The translations under genes were made by a program, and so were the position numbers. The notes below the pieces were generated by a model. The model had not been told where the DNA came from, did not search any database, and worked only from the letters and a program-made list of their open reading frames with translations. Positions 17,374 to 26,392 of a stretch of 64,000 nucleotides of DNA are shown here, piece by piece (position 1 is the first letter of the stretch; each line of letters begins with the position of its first letter). Source of the stretch: Sphingobacteriia bacterium (GTDB lineage: Bacteria; Bacteroidota; Bacteroidia; NS11-12g; UBA955); the NCBI GenBank assembly GCA_021151535.1, contig JAGKXC010000002.1, positions 16,217-80,216 on the forward strand, in the 5' to 3' direction.

Positions 17374-20106
17374 TTATGCGAAGCAAGCAGCAACGATTTC
17401 TGCTTGTTCTTTGTCGTAGATTTTCTTATAACCTGTTGCAGGAGAAGCGCTACTCTTTCTGCCGATATATCTTAAACTAACGGGGAAGTCATAACGTGCC
17501 AAGTGTAGCCAAGTGCCTTGGTTTTTTGGTTCTTCTTGAGCCCAAACAAATTCTGCACCCTTGTATTGGTCGAAGATTTTAGCCAATTCCCACTCAGGTA
17601 AAGGATACAATTGTTCGATTCTCACTACAGCAACATCTTTGTGGTTGCCAGCTTCTTTTCCTGCTAAAATATCATAGTAAATTTTACCTGTACAGAATAC
17701 AACACGTCTTACTTTTTTGTCAACTTGAGTATCGTTAATTACCTCTTGGAAAGTTCCTTTTTCTAATTCATCCAAAGTGCTTACACATTTTGGATGACGC
17801 AATAAGCTTTTTGGGCTCATGATTACCATTGGGACTTGGAAATTGCGTTTCAACTGACGTCTGAATGCATGGAAAAGGTTTGCTGGTGTTGAGCAGTTTA
17901 ATACCTGCATGTTTGAGCCAGCACAAAGCTGAAGATATCGTTCTAATCTAGCGCTTGAGTGCTCAGGTCCTTGACCTTCTTGTCCGTGAGGAAGCAACAT
18001 AGTTAAACCTGAGAATTTGCCCCATTTGGATTCGGCACTAGCGATAAATTGGTCAATGATGATTTGTGCACCATTAGAGAAATCACCAAATTGCGCTTCC
18101 CAGATTGTTAGACCATGGGGCATGCAAGTTGAGTATCCGTATTCGTAGCCCAAAGCTGCGTATTCACTCAATAATGAGTTGTAAACGCTGAATTTTGCTT
18201 GTTTTTCTGTAAGGTTGTTTAAAGGAGTATATTCAGCTTCGCTGTCTTCTTTCTTAATTACAGCATGGCGATGTGAAAAAGTGCCTCTTTCAACATCTTG
18301 TCCAACTAATCTAACTGGGTGATTTTCTGTTAGCAAAGTGCCATAAGCCAATAATTCACCCATTGCCCAGTCGATTGTGCCATTTTCAATCATTTTTGCG
18401 CGATCGGCAAACAGATTTTGAACTTTTTTAATAGGTAGGTTGTTTTCAGGGATGAAGCTTAATTTTTTGCCAATTTCAATCAGCTTTTCTTTGCTTACGC
18501 CTGTTTTTATAACGGTTTGGAAGTCTTTTGCGTTGGCGTGTTGGTAGCCTTCCCATGTGTTCTTCACTTGAGGCAATGTAGGTTTGAAATCGCCTTTAGC
18601 TTCTTCAAACTTTTCTTGCAACATTGATTTGAATTCCACTTCCATTTCTTGCGCTAAAGCAGCATCAATTTCACCGCGTTGTAATAATTTTTGCTTGTAA
18701 ACTTCACGGGGATTTGGGTGCTTATCGATTAACTTGTACATTAATGGCTGAGTGAATCTAGGTTCATCTCCCTCATTGTGACCATATTTTCTATAACCCA
18801 ACAAATCGATAAAAATGTCTTGGTTAAATTCTAGTCGATAAGCCATTGCCAATTTCACAGCATGTACTACCGCTTCAACGTCATCTGCATTAACATGGAG
18901 AACAGGGCAAAGCGTTACTTTGGCGATATCTGTACAGTATGTTGAAGTTCTTGAATCTAAATAATTGGTGGTAAAACCAATTTGGTTATTAGTAACTACG
19001 TGAATGGTTCCGCCCACATAATAACCTTCCAATCCGCTCATTTGTACAACTTCATAAACAATTCCTTGACCAGAAACTGCTGCATCACCGTGGATGAGGA
19101 TTGGGCAAATTTTGCTAACGTCGTTGTTGTATTTTTGGTCGAGTTTGGCTCTTGCCAATCCTTTTACTACGGGGTTAACCGCTTCAAGGTGTGATGGGTT
19201 GTCTGCTAATCGAAGATGTACTTTTTTTCCGCTGGCTGTTTCAACATCTGTTGAATAACCTAAGTGATATTTTACATCGCCCTCGAAATCTTCGAATCCT
19301 TCTTCAGTTTCATTTTGGAATACCTTTCCTTCGAATTCTGCGAAGATTTGGGAGTAAGTTTTATTAAAAATATTGGCTAAAACGTTTAATCTGCCACGGT
19401 GAGCCATTCCCATCACGAATTCTTCAACGCCCAAACCTGCCCCATATTGAACAACTGCATCCAAAGCAGGAATCAAGCATTCTAGACCTTCTAATGAAAA
19501 TCTTTTTTGCCCGATATATTTGGTATGGATGAAATTTTCAAAAACTGTGGCTTGGTTTAATTTTTTCAAAAAGTGGCGTTTTTCATCCACAGTAAGATTA
19601 GGGATATTTTTGGTTTGTTCGAATCTTGATTGAAGCCATTCTCTTCTTTTGGGGTCGCGGATATAAGTGAATTCACAACCAATACTTTCGCAATAGGTTT
19701 GTTCTAAAATACTTACAATATCTTTCAATTTTGCCTGACCCAAACCAAGTTCATGACCTGCGTTGAACGTTTTTTCAAGGTCTGCATCGGAAAGGCCAAA
19801 ATTTTCTATTGCTAGAGTAGGTTGGTATTGCCTTCTTTGTCTAAGTGGATTTGTTTTTGAGAATAAATGACCACGCTGGCGATAGCCATTGATCAAGTTG
19901 AGTACATTGATTTCTTTGATCGCATCTTCTGAAATTGCTGCACCGGATTCAAACTTTTGCGTACCTAAGTCGAAACCTTCAAAAAACTTACGCCAACCAA
20001 AATCAACACTTTCGTTGTTTGATTGGTATTGCTGGTAGAGTTGATCGATGGCAGAAGGGTCTGCATTGTGAAGGAAAGAAACGTCTGGTTGGCTCATTTG
20101 ATTCAA
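17374..20106 (-). CDS. sucA: 2-oxoglutarate dehydrogenase E1 component
   Basis: 910 residues, the normal length for SucA. The N-terminus (FLHNADPSAIDQLYQQYQ) matches the E2-binding peripheral segment; further features are FSLEGLECLIPALD, GMAHRGRLNVLAN, the thiamine diphosphate motif GDAAVSGQGIVYEV, NNQIGFTTN, a YRKYGHNEGDEPRFTQP block, and C-terminal LLPHGQEGQGPEHSSARLER with the PKSLLRHP segment. It decarboxylates 2-oxoglutarate and transfers the succinyl group to lipoyl-E2 in the TCA cycle. The usual partner sucB is not in the window; an intrinsic terminator immediately follows the stop codon, so sucA appears to be transcribed alone. Confidence 0.98.
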   Translation of the reverse strand: MNQMSQPDVSFLHNADPSAIDQLYQQYQSNNESVDFGWRKFFEGFDLGTQKFESGAAISEDAIKEINVLNLINGYRQRGHLFSKTNPLRQRRQYQPTLAIENFGLSDADLEKTFNAGHELGLGQAKLKDIVSILEQTYCESIGCEFTYIRDPKRREWLQSRFEQTKNIPNLTVDEKRHFLKKLNQATVFENFIHTKYIGQKRFSLEGLECLIPALDAVVQYGAGLGVEEFVMGMAHRGRLNVLANIFNKTYSQIFAEFEGKVFQNETEEGFEDFEGDVKYHLGYSTDVETASGKKVHLRLADNPSHLEAVNPVVKGLARAKLDQKYNNDVSKICPILIHGDAAVSGQGIVYEVVQMSGLEGYYVGGTIHVVTNNQIGFTTNYLDSRTSTYCTDIAKVTLCPVLHVNADDVEAVVHAVKLAMAYRLEFNQDIFIDLLGYRKYGHNEGDEPRFTQPLMYKLIDKHPNPREVYKQKLLQRGEIDAALAQEMEVEFKSMLQEKFEEAKGDFKPTLPQVKNTWEGYQHANAKDFQTVIKTGVSKEKLIEIGKKLSFIPENNLPIKKVQNLFADRAKMIENGTIDWAMGELLAYGTLLTENHPVRLVGQDVERGTFSHRHAVIKKEDSEAEYTPLNNLTEKQAKFSVYNSLLSEYAALGYEYGYSTCMPHGLTIWEAQFGDFSNGAQIIIDQFIASAESKWGKFSGLTMLLPHGQEGQGPEHSSARLERYLQLCAGSNMQVLNCSTPANLFHAFRRQLKRNFQVPMVIMSPKSLLRHPKCVSTLDELEKGTFQEVINDTQVDKKVRRVVFCTGKIYYDILAGKEAGNHKDVAVVRIEQLYPLPEWELAKIFDQYKGAEFVWAQEEPKNQGTWLHLARYDFPVSLRYIGRKSSASPATGYKKIYDKEQAEIVAACFA

Positions 20107-20173
20107 TTATGTAGCTAATTTTTGTTGAAACAGGCAATGGAAATATGTATTCTACGCCTATTTAACTTTACTG

Positions 20174-20207
20174 CAAATTTATTTAAAACAATTCACATCT
20201 ATTCAAA
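20174..20207 (-). promoter_or_regulatory. Probable sucA promoter
   Basis: On the minus strand: TTTG (20204-20207), 22 bp, TAAATTTG (20174-20181), matching -33/-7 elements of Bacteroidota promoters. The predicted leader before the sucA ATG at 20106 is about 60 nt. Confidence 0.5.
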
Positions 20208-20294
20208 TAAATTGTCAATAGTTAGGAATATTCGAGCAATAGAAAAATCCCCCGTTGATGGGGTTGAAAAAGTTGGTGAAATTGGTTGGTGGTT

Positions 20295-21206
20295 TTAAAA
20301 AAAGAATTGGATGTAAAGCCAAGCCCAAACTAGTATCACTCCAAAGAAGAAGGAGTCAAATCGATCTAGTGCACCGCCGTGTCCTGGTAAGAAATTTCCA
20401 CTATCTTTTACATCTGCTTTGCGTTTTAAGGCGCTTTCAAATAGATCGCCAGCAGTTCCAAAAACCGACATCAGTGCGCCTAGTAATGCGCCCATTATGG
20501 GAGATGAAATATGCCAACTTTGGAATAAGAAATATCCAATAACCGCAGTTAGTAAGGTTCCGCCCATAAATCCTTCCCATGTTTTTTTGGGTGATAATGA
20601 GATGTGTAACGGATGTTTCCCGATGGCTCTACCTACCAAATAGGCAAAAGTGTCTGAGCTCCATATAAAAATAAATACCATCAAAGGATATTCAAAGTGG
20701 TATAATGGATAATTGCTGATAGCTGCATTTGCGCTTCCTTCGAACAGCCATAAATGTTGTTGCCAAACGATATAATTGAATGGTTCTGCAGGGTCTTGAT
20801 TCCCTAATTGTGGTAGCATTAAAAATAAAAAAGTTGGCAGTGAGAGGTAAAGTATACCGCCCAATATTGTTTGAATATGGTTGGCTGCTTCGATGCCATG
20901 AATGAATAAAAGTAGTAAAAAAAGAAGCAGTAAACCTAGTAAGGTGATTGGCCAAATGAGCGGTGAGCTTATAAATAATGGTCCAGCGAACATCGCCCCG
21001 AAAAAAAGAAGATTGAAAATGCCCGATGCCCACGACCCTATTAGGGATAATTGGTTGAGCTGACCATATTCTTTCCAACTAGCAAAGAGAATAATGATGG
21101 CGATAATCAACAATGCACCTGGGCCAATTATACAACCGCCAATTACTGCTGCGGCGTAAATAATCCCTGAAATGGAGCGTAACTGAAAATTTGATAATTT
21201 TGCCAT
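20295..21206 (-). CDS. cdsA: Phosphatidate cytidylyltransferase
   Basis: The 303-residue membrane protein has about eight hydrophobic segments and, near its C-terminus, the complete CDP-diglyceride synthetase signature: SALKRKADVKDSGNFLPGHG followed by GALDRFDS. It also shows the KKTWEGFMGG segment. The enzyme makes CDP-diacylglycerol from phosphatidate and CTP at the inner membrane, the branch point of phospholipid synthesis. It lies 18 bp downstream of the CPBP protease gene and they are probably one transcript reading minus. In the 188 bp between its stop and the sucA start I see only the sucA promoter and a weak C-run/G-run pair at 20250-20268. Confidence 0.96.
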   Translation of the reverse strand: MAKLSNFQLRSISGIIYAAAVIGGCIIGPGALLIIAIIILFASWKEYGQLNQLSLIGSWASGIFNLLFFGAMFAGPLFISSPLIWPITLLGLLLLFLLLLFIHGIEAANHIQTILGGILYLSLPTFLFLMLPQLGNQDPAEPFNYIVWQQHLWLFEGSANAAISNYPLYHFEYPLMVFIFIWSSDTFAYLVGRAIGKHPLHISLSPKKTWEGFMGGTLLTAVIGYFLFQSWHISSPIMGALLGALMSVFGTAGDLFESALKRKADVKDSGNFLPGHGGALDRFDSFFFGVILVWAWLYIQFFF

Positions 21207-21224
21207 TAGAATGAGGTTGTAAAA

Positions 21225-22217
21225 TTAATAAAGTTCGGAAGATGAAGGCGTTTTTATCCGTTTAATTTCGGTTTTGATTAACCATCTCAAGGTAACTGTG
21301 AGCGTTATCATGCTACAAGCAACCCAAATCGGTTGGGTAAAGATTTCTTCAAAATTGAGGTATATGCCAGACTTGTTGAACTTTTGAAGAGTGATATAGT
21401 GAGCAACGATGGAAGTTGCATTAAAAAGGAAATGGATTAGGGTTGTTTGCCATAGTGATTGGGTTTTGTACATCCAATAGCCTAGGAAAATTCCGGCTGT
21501 CCAGATACTGAAAAACTCATATGGAGAGAAGTGTATGAGTGAAAAAATGAACCCTTGAAACACGAGAGAAATCCATGGTTTTTTATATTGATTGAATAGG
21601 AATCTTTGAATCAAACCTCTGAATACAAATTCTTCTAAAAGTGCGGGTAAAAATGCTAGAATTAAAACGCAAACCACTAGTTCTAGCGGTTTTTCCATGT
21701 CTAAAGTAGCTTCTATAATTCGTTGCCGATTTTGGTTAAGATTGCCAAAAAGTTGGATCCAATTCAAAGAGAAATATTTGTTAATGATCCAGTGGTTGAT
21801 TTGATTGATGAAAGAAACCACGGGAGTTAAAGAAAGTGCTGCTAGGATTGCCAAACCAAAGTTCAAGGGTGAGGGAGCGATGTTGTATTGTCCTATTTTA
21901 ATTGGGCTCCAACCGCAAATAATTGCAGTAATTAAAGCGGGAATTCCCAAGGAAATGAGGCTAGTTGAAATGTTTGTAATTCTAAGAAAATTGATGTTTT
22001 GTGCCTCATGAATGGGGTTATTTAACATCGATTGAATAGTGTTGTTATCGGTAATGCCAAATCCCAATTTTCCAATCAGATTTGTAACCATGGCAGCAAT
22101 AAATGTGGCAAACATTATCAGCAACAGCAATAAACTGATGCCCAAAATTCGTTGGTGTTGCTTATTGTTTGGTAGTTCAGCAGAATTGGACGGATTGGTG
22201 GGGAATAGTGGAATCAT
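21225..22217 (-). CDS. CPBP family intramembrane metalloprotease
   Basis: A polytopic 330-residue protein with the CPBP (CAAX protease and bacteriocin-processing) motifs: EEFVFRGLIQRFL (EExxxR), FSLIHFSPYEFFSIW (the conserved His in a membrane helix), and a third motif HFLFNATS. In Bacteroidota these proteins are widespread and of unknown substrate; some members mediate bacteriocin immunity or membrane-protein regulation. It precedes cdsA by 18 bp on the same strand, which may only reflect membrane-related co-transcription. A TAATTTTG at 22255-22262 on the minus strand is a good -7 element for it, giving a leader of about 30 nt. Confidence 0.88.
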   Translation of the reverse strand: MIPLFPTNPSNSAELPNNKQHQRILGISLLLLLIMFATFIAAMVTNLIGKLGFGITDNNTIQSMLNNPIHEAQNINFLRITNISTSLISLGIPALITAIICGWSPIKIGQYNIAPSPLNFGLAILAALSLTPVVSFINQINHWIINKYFSLNWIQLFGNLNQNRQRIIEATLDMEKPLELVVCVLILAFLPALLEEFVFRGLIQRFLFNQYKKPWISLVFQGFIFSLIHFSPYEFFSIWTAGIFLGYWMYKTQSLWQTTLIHFLFNATSIVAHYITLQKFNKSGIYLNFEEIFTQPIWVACSMITLTVTLRWLIKTEIKRIKTPSSSELY

Positions 22218-22220
22218 TTG

Positions 22221-22262
22221 TATTTTTGCAAGCTATTTGGCGTGCGTATTTTGGCAAAATTA
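22221..22262. promoter_or_regulatory. Overlapping divergent promoters for dusB (+) and the CPBP/cdsA unit (-)
   Basis: Plus strand TATTTTTG at 22221-22228 (TAnnTTTG, for dusB, leader about 55 nt) and minus strand TAATTTTG at 22255-22262 (for the CPBP protease gene). The two transcripts would overlap at their 5' ends by about 10-20 nt, so the promoters may interfere. Confidence 0.45.
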
Positions 22263-22291
22263 CCCATACTAAGTAGGAAAACAATACAAAG

Positions 22292-23284
22292 ATGGTAAAG
22301 ATTGGCGATATAAATCTGGGTGAATTTCCACTGTTGTTGGCTCCCATGGAGGATGTAAGTGATCCACCTTTTCGATTTGTATGCAAACAACAAGGTGCTG
22401 ATCTGATGTATACCGAATTTATTAGCAGTGAAGGGTTGATTCGAGATGCGGTGAAAAGCCGACAGAAATTGGATATTTTCGATTACGAAAGGCCTATAGG
22501 TATTCAGATTTTTGGCGGAGATGAAGAAGCAATGGCGATGGCTGCCAAGATTGTTGATGCCACACAACCGGATTTATTGGATATTAATTTTGGATGTCCG
22601 GTGCAAAAAGTGGTTTGTAAAGGTGCTGGCGCGGGTGTTTTAAAGGACATTGATTTGATGGTGCGATTAACCAAAGCGGTTGTAAATAGTACCAGTTTGC
22701 CGGTAACGGTTAAAACAAGATTGGGTTGGGATGATTCAACCAAAAATATAGAAGAAGTTGCGGAGCGATTGCAGGATGTGGGAATAAAAGCATTAACTAT
22801 ACATGGTAGAACGCGTGTTCAGCTGTATAAGGGTGAAGCCGATTGGAGATTGATTGCGAAGGTGAAAGAGAATCCCAGGATTCAGATACCTATTTTTGGG
22901 AATGGCGATATAGATTCACCGGAAAAGGCAAGGGCTTATAAGGATACATATGGTGTAGATGGGATTATGATTGGCAGAGCGAGTATTGGTTATCCTTGGA
23001 TTTTCAGGGAGATCAAGCATTATTTGAATACGGGAGAATTATTGCAAGGGCCAACTTTGGCTGAGAGAATTGAGGCATGTAGCGTGCATTTTGAGAAGAG
23101 TGTAGCGTGGAAGGGTGAAAAGTTGGGTGTGTTGGAAATGCGTAGGCATTATGCCAATTATTTTAGGGGTTTGCCCAATTTCAAAGAAACGCGAATGCAG
23201 TTGGTTTCCGCCAATGACGGAAATGAGGTTAGAAGTTTGTTGGCGGGTATTTCAGACGCCTATGATGCAGCCATGGTTCTATAA
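22292..23284 (+). CDS. dusB: tRNA-dihydrouridine synthase
   Basis: A 330-residue TIM-barrel flavoprotein with LLAPMEDVSDPPFRFVC at the N-terminus, IGIQIFGGDEEAM, the DUS active-site block DLLDINFGCPVQKVVCKGAG (catalytic Cys in VVCKGAG), a VTVKTRLGWDD strand, TIHGRTRVQLYKGEADW, and GIMIGRASIGYPWIF for FMN phosphate binding. The family reduces specific uridines in tRNA D-loops; DusB-type is the closest by layout. It is transcribed alone from a divergent promoter region and ends 157 bp before trhO. Confidence 0.95.
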   Translation: MVKIGDINLGEFPLLLAPMEDVSDPPFRFVCKQQGADLMYTEFISSEGLIRDAVKSRQKLDIFDYERPIGIQIFGGDEEAMAMAAKIVDATQPDLLDINFGCPVQKVVCKGAGAGVLKDIDLMVRLTKAVVNSTSLPVTVKTRLGWDDSTKNIEEVAERLQDVGIKALTIHGRTRVQLYKGEADWRLIAKVKENPRIQIPIFGNGDIDSPEKARAYKDTYGVDGIMIGRASIGYPWIFREIKHYLNTGELLQGPTLAERIEACSVHFEKSVAWKGEKLGVLEMRRHYANYFRGLPNFKETRMQLVSANDGNEVRSLLAGISDAYDAAMVL

Positions 23285-23313
23285 GGAGCTAAACGGTTAT
23301 TGGTTCATTTTGA

Positions 23314-23343
23314 TTGAGTTTTTGGGAATTTTTTGTAATTTTG
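23314..23343 (+). promoter_or_regulatory. Probable trhO promoter
   Basis: TTG at 23314-23316, 19-bp spacer, TAATTTTG at 23336-23343. The leader to the ATG at 23442 would be about 90 nt; it holds no obvious hairpin. Confidence 0.45.
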
Positions 23344-23441
23344 TGGAAGAATTGTGGTGGGAAACGGGTAGGATATTTTAACGGATATCGCCCTAAAAAC
23401 CATCGCCAGAAATTATTAAAACTTAAATTATTCCCATATCC

Positions 23442-24464
23442 ATGTTATTGCGAAACATTGTGAATCGGGAGGAGTTAAAAAAGCGTATGGAGGCTGATCA
23501 GAGGCCTTACACTACCATCTCCTTCTATCGTTATTTCAACATTGAAAATCCTGTAGAATTCCGTAACGAGCTGTATGTTAAGCTTGTGAATTTGGAAGTT
23601 GTTGGTAGAATCTACTTAGCCCATGAGGGAATCAACGCGCAAATTGCCTTGCCGTCTGAGCATTTTGAAGCATTAAAGGGGTTGATTTACAGTTATCCGT
23701 TTTTTGAAGGTCTTAGATTGAATATTGCGATTGAGGAAAAGCAAAAATCGTTTATCAAGTTGGATTTGAAGGTTAGGGAAAAGATTGTGGCTGATGGCAT
23801 TACAGATCCAACATTTAACATTGAGAATTCGGGCCAGTATTTAAAGGCGAAGGAGTGGAATGAAATGATGGAGAAGGACGGAACTGTGATCATTGATATG
23901 CGGAATCATTATGAGAGTGAGGTAGGGCGTTTTAAGGGTGCTAGTTGCCCGGATACAGATACTTTTAGGGAGGAATTGGCGCGGATAGACGATTTATATT
24001 CTGAAAAGAAGGATCAAACAATTTTGATGTATTGTACAGGAGGGATTCGTTGTGAAAAGGCGAGTGCATGGATGAAGCATTTGGGATATAGCGAGGTTTA
24101 TCATTTGGAGGGCGGTATAATTAATTATGTAAATCAGGTGAAGAAGGATGGGATTGAGAATAAATTCAAGGGAGTGAATTTTGTGTTTGATCAGCGATTG
24201 GCGGAGCGGGTGAGTGAGGATGTGATTGCGGAGTGTCATCAGTGCGGTAAGCCTTGGGATTTGCATGTAAATTGTGCGAATGTTGGCTGTCATTTGTTGT
24301 TTATTCAATGTCCAGATTGTGCGAAAGAACATGAGGGATGTTGTTGTGAGGAGTGCAGGACGGTAATTCATTTGCCGGAGGAAAAGCAGAAGGAGATGCG
24401 AAAGGGTAAGCCAGCTGGAAGGATATTTAGTAAGGGGCGATTTCCGGGTAAGTTAATGGCTTAG
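23442..24464 (+). CDS. trhO: tRNA uridine-34 hydroxylase, rhodanese-like (TrhO/YceA)
   Basis: The N-terminal acylphosphatase-like region reads YRYFNIENPVEFRNEL and GRIYLAHEGINAQIALP; the central rhodanese domain contains VIIDMRNHYESEVGRF and the active-site loop MYCTGGIRCEKASAW; the C-terminal part is cysteine-rich (CHQCGKPWDLHVNC, HLLFIQCPDC, CCCEEC), all characteristic of TrhO. In E. coli and Bacillus this enzyme makes 5-hydroxyuridine at the tRNA wobble position using O2. Length 340 is normal. It stands alone with its own promoter; neighbours dusB and DUF4468 are unrelated, although dusB is also a tRNA modifier. Confidence 0.95.
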   Translation: MLLRNIVNREELKKRMEADQRPYTTISFYRYFNIENPVEFRNELYVKLVNLEVVGRIYLAHEGINAQIALPSEHFEALKGLIYSYPFFEGLRLNIAIEEKQKSFIKLDLKVREKIVADGITDPTFNIENSGQYLKAKEWNEMMEKDGTVIIDMRNHYESEVGRFKGASCPDTDTFREELARIDDLYSEKKDQTILMYCTGGIRCEKASAWMKHLGYSEVYHLEGGIINYVNQVKKDGIENKFKGVNFVFDQRLAERVSEDVIAECHQCGKPWDLHVNCANVGCHLLFIQCPDCAKEHEGCCCEECRTVIHLPEEKQKEMRKGKPAGRIFSKGRFPGKLMA

Positions 24465-24617
24465 AGGCGGATACGAAATAGGTTATAGGGGATAAAAGTG
24501 CGGTTGATTAAAAATAATTTTTGTTTGGTGTAGAATAATTTGTGCATTTTGGCGTTAGTGTGTATTGAATTTTCTGCAATTGGAAGAGTATTGCGGGAGT
24601 TACAAGAATCAAGGAGT

Positions 24618-24625
24618 TATATTTG
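24618..24625 (+). promoter_or_regulatory. -7 element upstream of the DUF4468 gene
   Basis: TATATTTG at 24618-24625 fits TAnnTTTG. It overlaps an in-frame TTG codon at 24623, so transcription starting about 7 nt downstream excludes that codon and supports the ATG at 24659. The only TTG upstream (24591-24593) is 24 bp away, longer than usual. Confidence 0.45.
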
Positions 24626-24658
24626 CGAGCATTTGATAAAAAATTACACGGGAAAAGA

Positions 24659-25393
24659 ATGACATTGAAACTGGAAGTGGCGAATTGGATAAAAGTTCGT
24701 TGGGTATTTTTAGTAGCCTTCATATTTTTTGCTAACGGTGCACAGGCACAATTTGGATTTGGAAGTGATCCTTTTGGGGGCGGCGGCGGCGATAGTGCTC
24801 GTACTGACTCAAGCGGGGGTGGTGGTTTTGATTTAGGAGGAGCTCCAGGTGAAGAGGGTGTAGTGAGGAAGGCGCCGTACAAGCGTTTTATTCCTCCTTA
24901 CGACACGATGCGGGAGATTATTTTTTATGAGAATATCATTGAGGACGAGAATTGCGAGAATTGCAATGCGGATTCCTTGTATTGGAGGGCGAAGAAATAT
25001 TTAACGAAGAGATTGGGTAAGGAGCAGATAAAGAAGATGGTGATAGAGGACAAGCCTATGGAGCGATTGGTATTGAAGGTTACGGTTCCGATGATTACCA
25101 CTAATGGTAATTTTACGAAGAAGCAGGAGGGGATGTTGGAGTACAAGTTAACTTTGAGGTTTAAGGATAGTAGATATAAGTATCAATTTGGAAATTTTGT
25201 GCATGTTGAGCCGATGGATGGTACGTCTGGAAAATTAAATAGGACATATCATGAGCATTACATGCGATTGAAGAAGGGGTATCAGAGTACGGATAAATAT
25301 TTATTGGCTGCAGATGCCGAGGTGGCGAAGGTTGTAGAGGGGTTGAAGAAGAGTTTGAGAGAGCCATATCAGCCAGACGAGGACGACTGGTAA
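24659..25393 (+). CDS. Exported DUF4468-like protein with glycine-rich linker
   Basis: From the ATG at 24659 the protein has a signal peptide ending at AQAQ, followed by a Gly/Ser/Asp-rich low-complexity segment (FGSDPFGGGGGDSARTDSSG, then more Gly). The remainder resembles the DUF4468 (TBP-like fold) domain: KMVIEDKPMERLVLKVTVPM, then MLEYKLTLRFKDSRYKYQFG, in which a short motif before a paired beta-hairpin is typical. The function of the domain is unknown; it is common in periplasmic proteins of Bacteroidota. Two cysteines (CENC) may be a disulfide or metal pair. A TTG codon at 24623 in the same frame was not chosen because it lies inside the -7 promoter element. Confidence 0.65.
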   Translation: MTLKLEVANWIKVRWVFLVAFIFFANGAQAQFGFGSDPFGGGGGDSARTDSSGGGGFDLGGAPGEEGVVRKAPYKRFIPPYDTMREIIFYENIIEDENCENCNADSLYWRAKKYLTKRLGKEQIKKMVIEDKPMERLVLKVTVPMITTNGNFTKKQEGMLEYKLTLRFKDSRYKYQFGNFVHVEPMDGTSGKLNRTYHEHYMRLKKGYQSTDKYLLAADAEVAKVVEGLKKSLREPYQPDEDDW

Positions 25394-25489
25394 AAGAAAT
25401 AACAGAGAAAATGTTGGGGCAAAAGAGGCTGAAATTGGGTAAGAAAAAAGTGTCTAATCAAAAAACACTGAAAAAAAGTTGTGGATATC

Positions 25490-25520
25490 TTGCTCATAGC
25501 AAAAAAATAACCTATTTTTG
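25490..25520 (+). promoter_or_regulatory. Strong promoter of the rplM ribosomal operon
   Basis: TTG (25490-25492), 20-bp spacer, TATTTTTG (25513-25520): the best -33/-7 pair in the window on the plus strand. The start codon GTG at 25554 follows a good Shine-Dalgarno AGGAG (25541-25545), unusual here since most genes show none. Confidence 0.65.
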
Positions 25521-25553
25521 CAACCCCAAAAATCCAATCAAGGAGTAAAGAGC

Positions 25554-25997
25554 GTGAATCCTTTAAGTACATACAAAACGATTTCGGTTAGTAAAGCTAA
25601 TGCCAACAAGGGTTGGTATGTAGTGAATGCCGAGGGACAGACATTAGGCCGTATGGCATCTCAGATTGCCTTCGTATTACGTGGTAAGAACAAGCCTACA
25701 TTCACTCCGCATTCAGACTGTGGAGACAATGTAATTGTTATTAATGCGGAGAAGGTTGTGTTGACAGCAGACAAAATGAACAGCAAAGAATATTTGCGTC
25801 ATACTGGATATCCAGGAGGTCAGCGTTCAACATTAGCTAAGAATGTAAAATCTAGCAAATTGATTGAAATGGCGGTGAAGGGCATGTTGCCGAAGAACCG
25901 TTTGGGTCGTAGGCTGTTTACAAACCTTTATGTTTATGAAGGTACAGAGCATCCCCATTCGGCTCAACAACCTAAGGAATTAAAAATTAAAGGCTGA
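25554..25997 (+). CDS. rplM: 50S ribosomal protein L13
   Basis: The 147-residue product shows YKTISVSKANANKGWYVVNA, GQTLGRMASQIAFVLRGKNK, DCGDNVIVINAEKV, YLRHTGYPGG and a KGMLPKNRLGRRLF block, all L13 signatures. The GTG at 25554 is chosen as start: it is preceded at 8 nt by AGGAG, gives the usual Bacteroidota N-terminus (NPLSTYKT), and lies downstream of the promoter; the same frame is open further upstream, including a TTG at 25518 that overlaps the -7 element. First gene of rplM-rpsI-rpsB-tsf. Confidence 0.97.
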   Translation: MNPLSTYKTISVSKANANKGWYVVNAEGQTLGRMASQIAFVLRGKNKPTFTPHSDCGDNVIVINAEKVVLTADKMNSKEYLRHTGYPGGQRSTLAKNVKSSKLIEMAVKGMLPKNRLGRRLFTNLYVYEGTEHPHSAQQPKELKIKG

Positions 25998-26005
25998 TAT
26001 AGGGT

Positions 26006-26386
26006 ATGAATAACAACTCAGGCAGAAGAAAAGCCGCGGTAGCACGTGTTTACTTGAAAGAGGGTAACGGTTCTATCGTTGTTAATAAGAAGCCATTGGA
26101 AACTTATTTTCCATTGGTATGGTTGCAGAACACTGTGCAAGCTCCATTTGTTGTTGCAGACAAAGTGGGCAAGTATGATGTACAGGTTAATGTAGCTGGT
26201 GGTGGTATTAGTGGACAAGCGCAGGCGATCCGTTTGGGTATTGCTAAGGCGTTGGTTGACATTGATGCTGAATTAAAAAGTGGTTTGCGCCACGCGGGAT
26301 TCATCACTCGCGATCCGCGCGTTGTTGAACGTAAGAAGAGCGGTCAGAAAAAGGCCCGTAAGCGCTTCCAATTCTCTAAACGTTAA
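26006..26386 (+). CDS. rpsI: 30S ribosomal protein S9
   Basis: The 126-residue protein contains GRRKAAVARVYLKEG, VQVNVAGGGISGQAQAIRLG and the C-terminal RKKSGQKKARKRFQFSKR tail that reaches the ribosomal P site (terminal Lys-Arg). It begins 8 bp after rplM and is followed 6 bp later by rpsB. Confidence 0.98.
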   Translation: MNNNSGRRKAAVARVYLKEGNGSIVVNKKPLETYFPLVWLQNTVQAPFVVADKVGKYDVQVNVAGGGISGQAQAIRLGIAKALVDIDAELKSGLRHAGFITRDPRVVERKKSGQKKARKRFQFSKR

Positions 26387-26392
26387 AAACTC

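Noticed and set aside
20250..20268. C-run and G-run pair that might form a terminator between cdsA and sucA
   Set aside because: Only four pairs form without mismatch and no T-run follows on the relevant strand.
21225..22217. CPBP protease as an abortive-infection or defence gene
   Set aside because: CPBP proteins are often labelled Abi, but this one is beside cdsA with no defence neighbours or mobile features.
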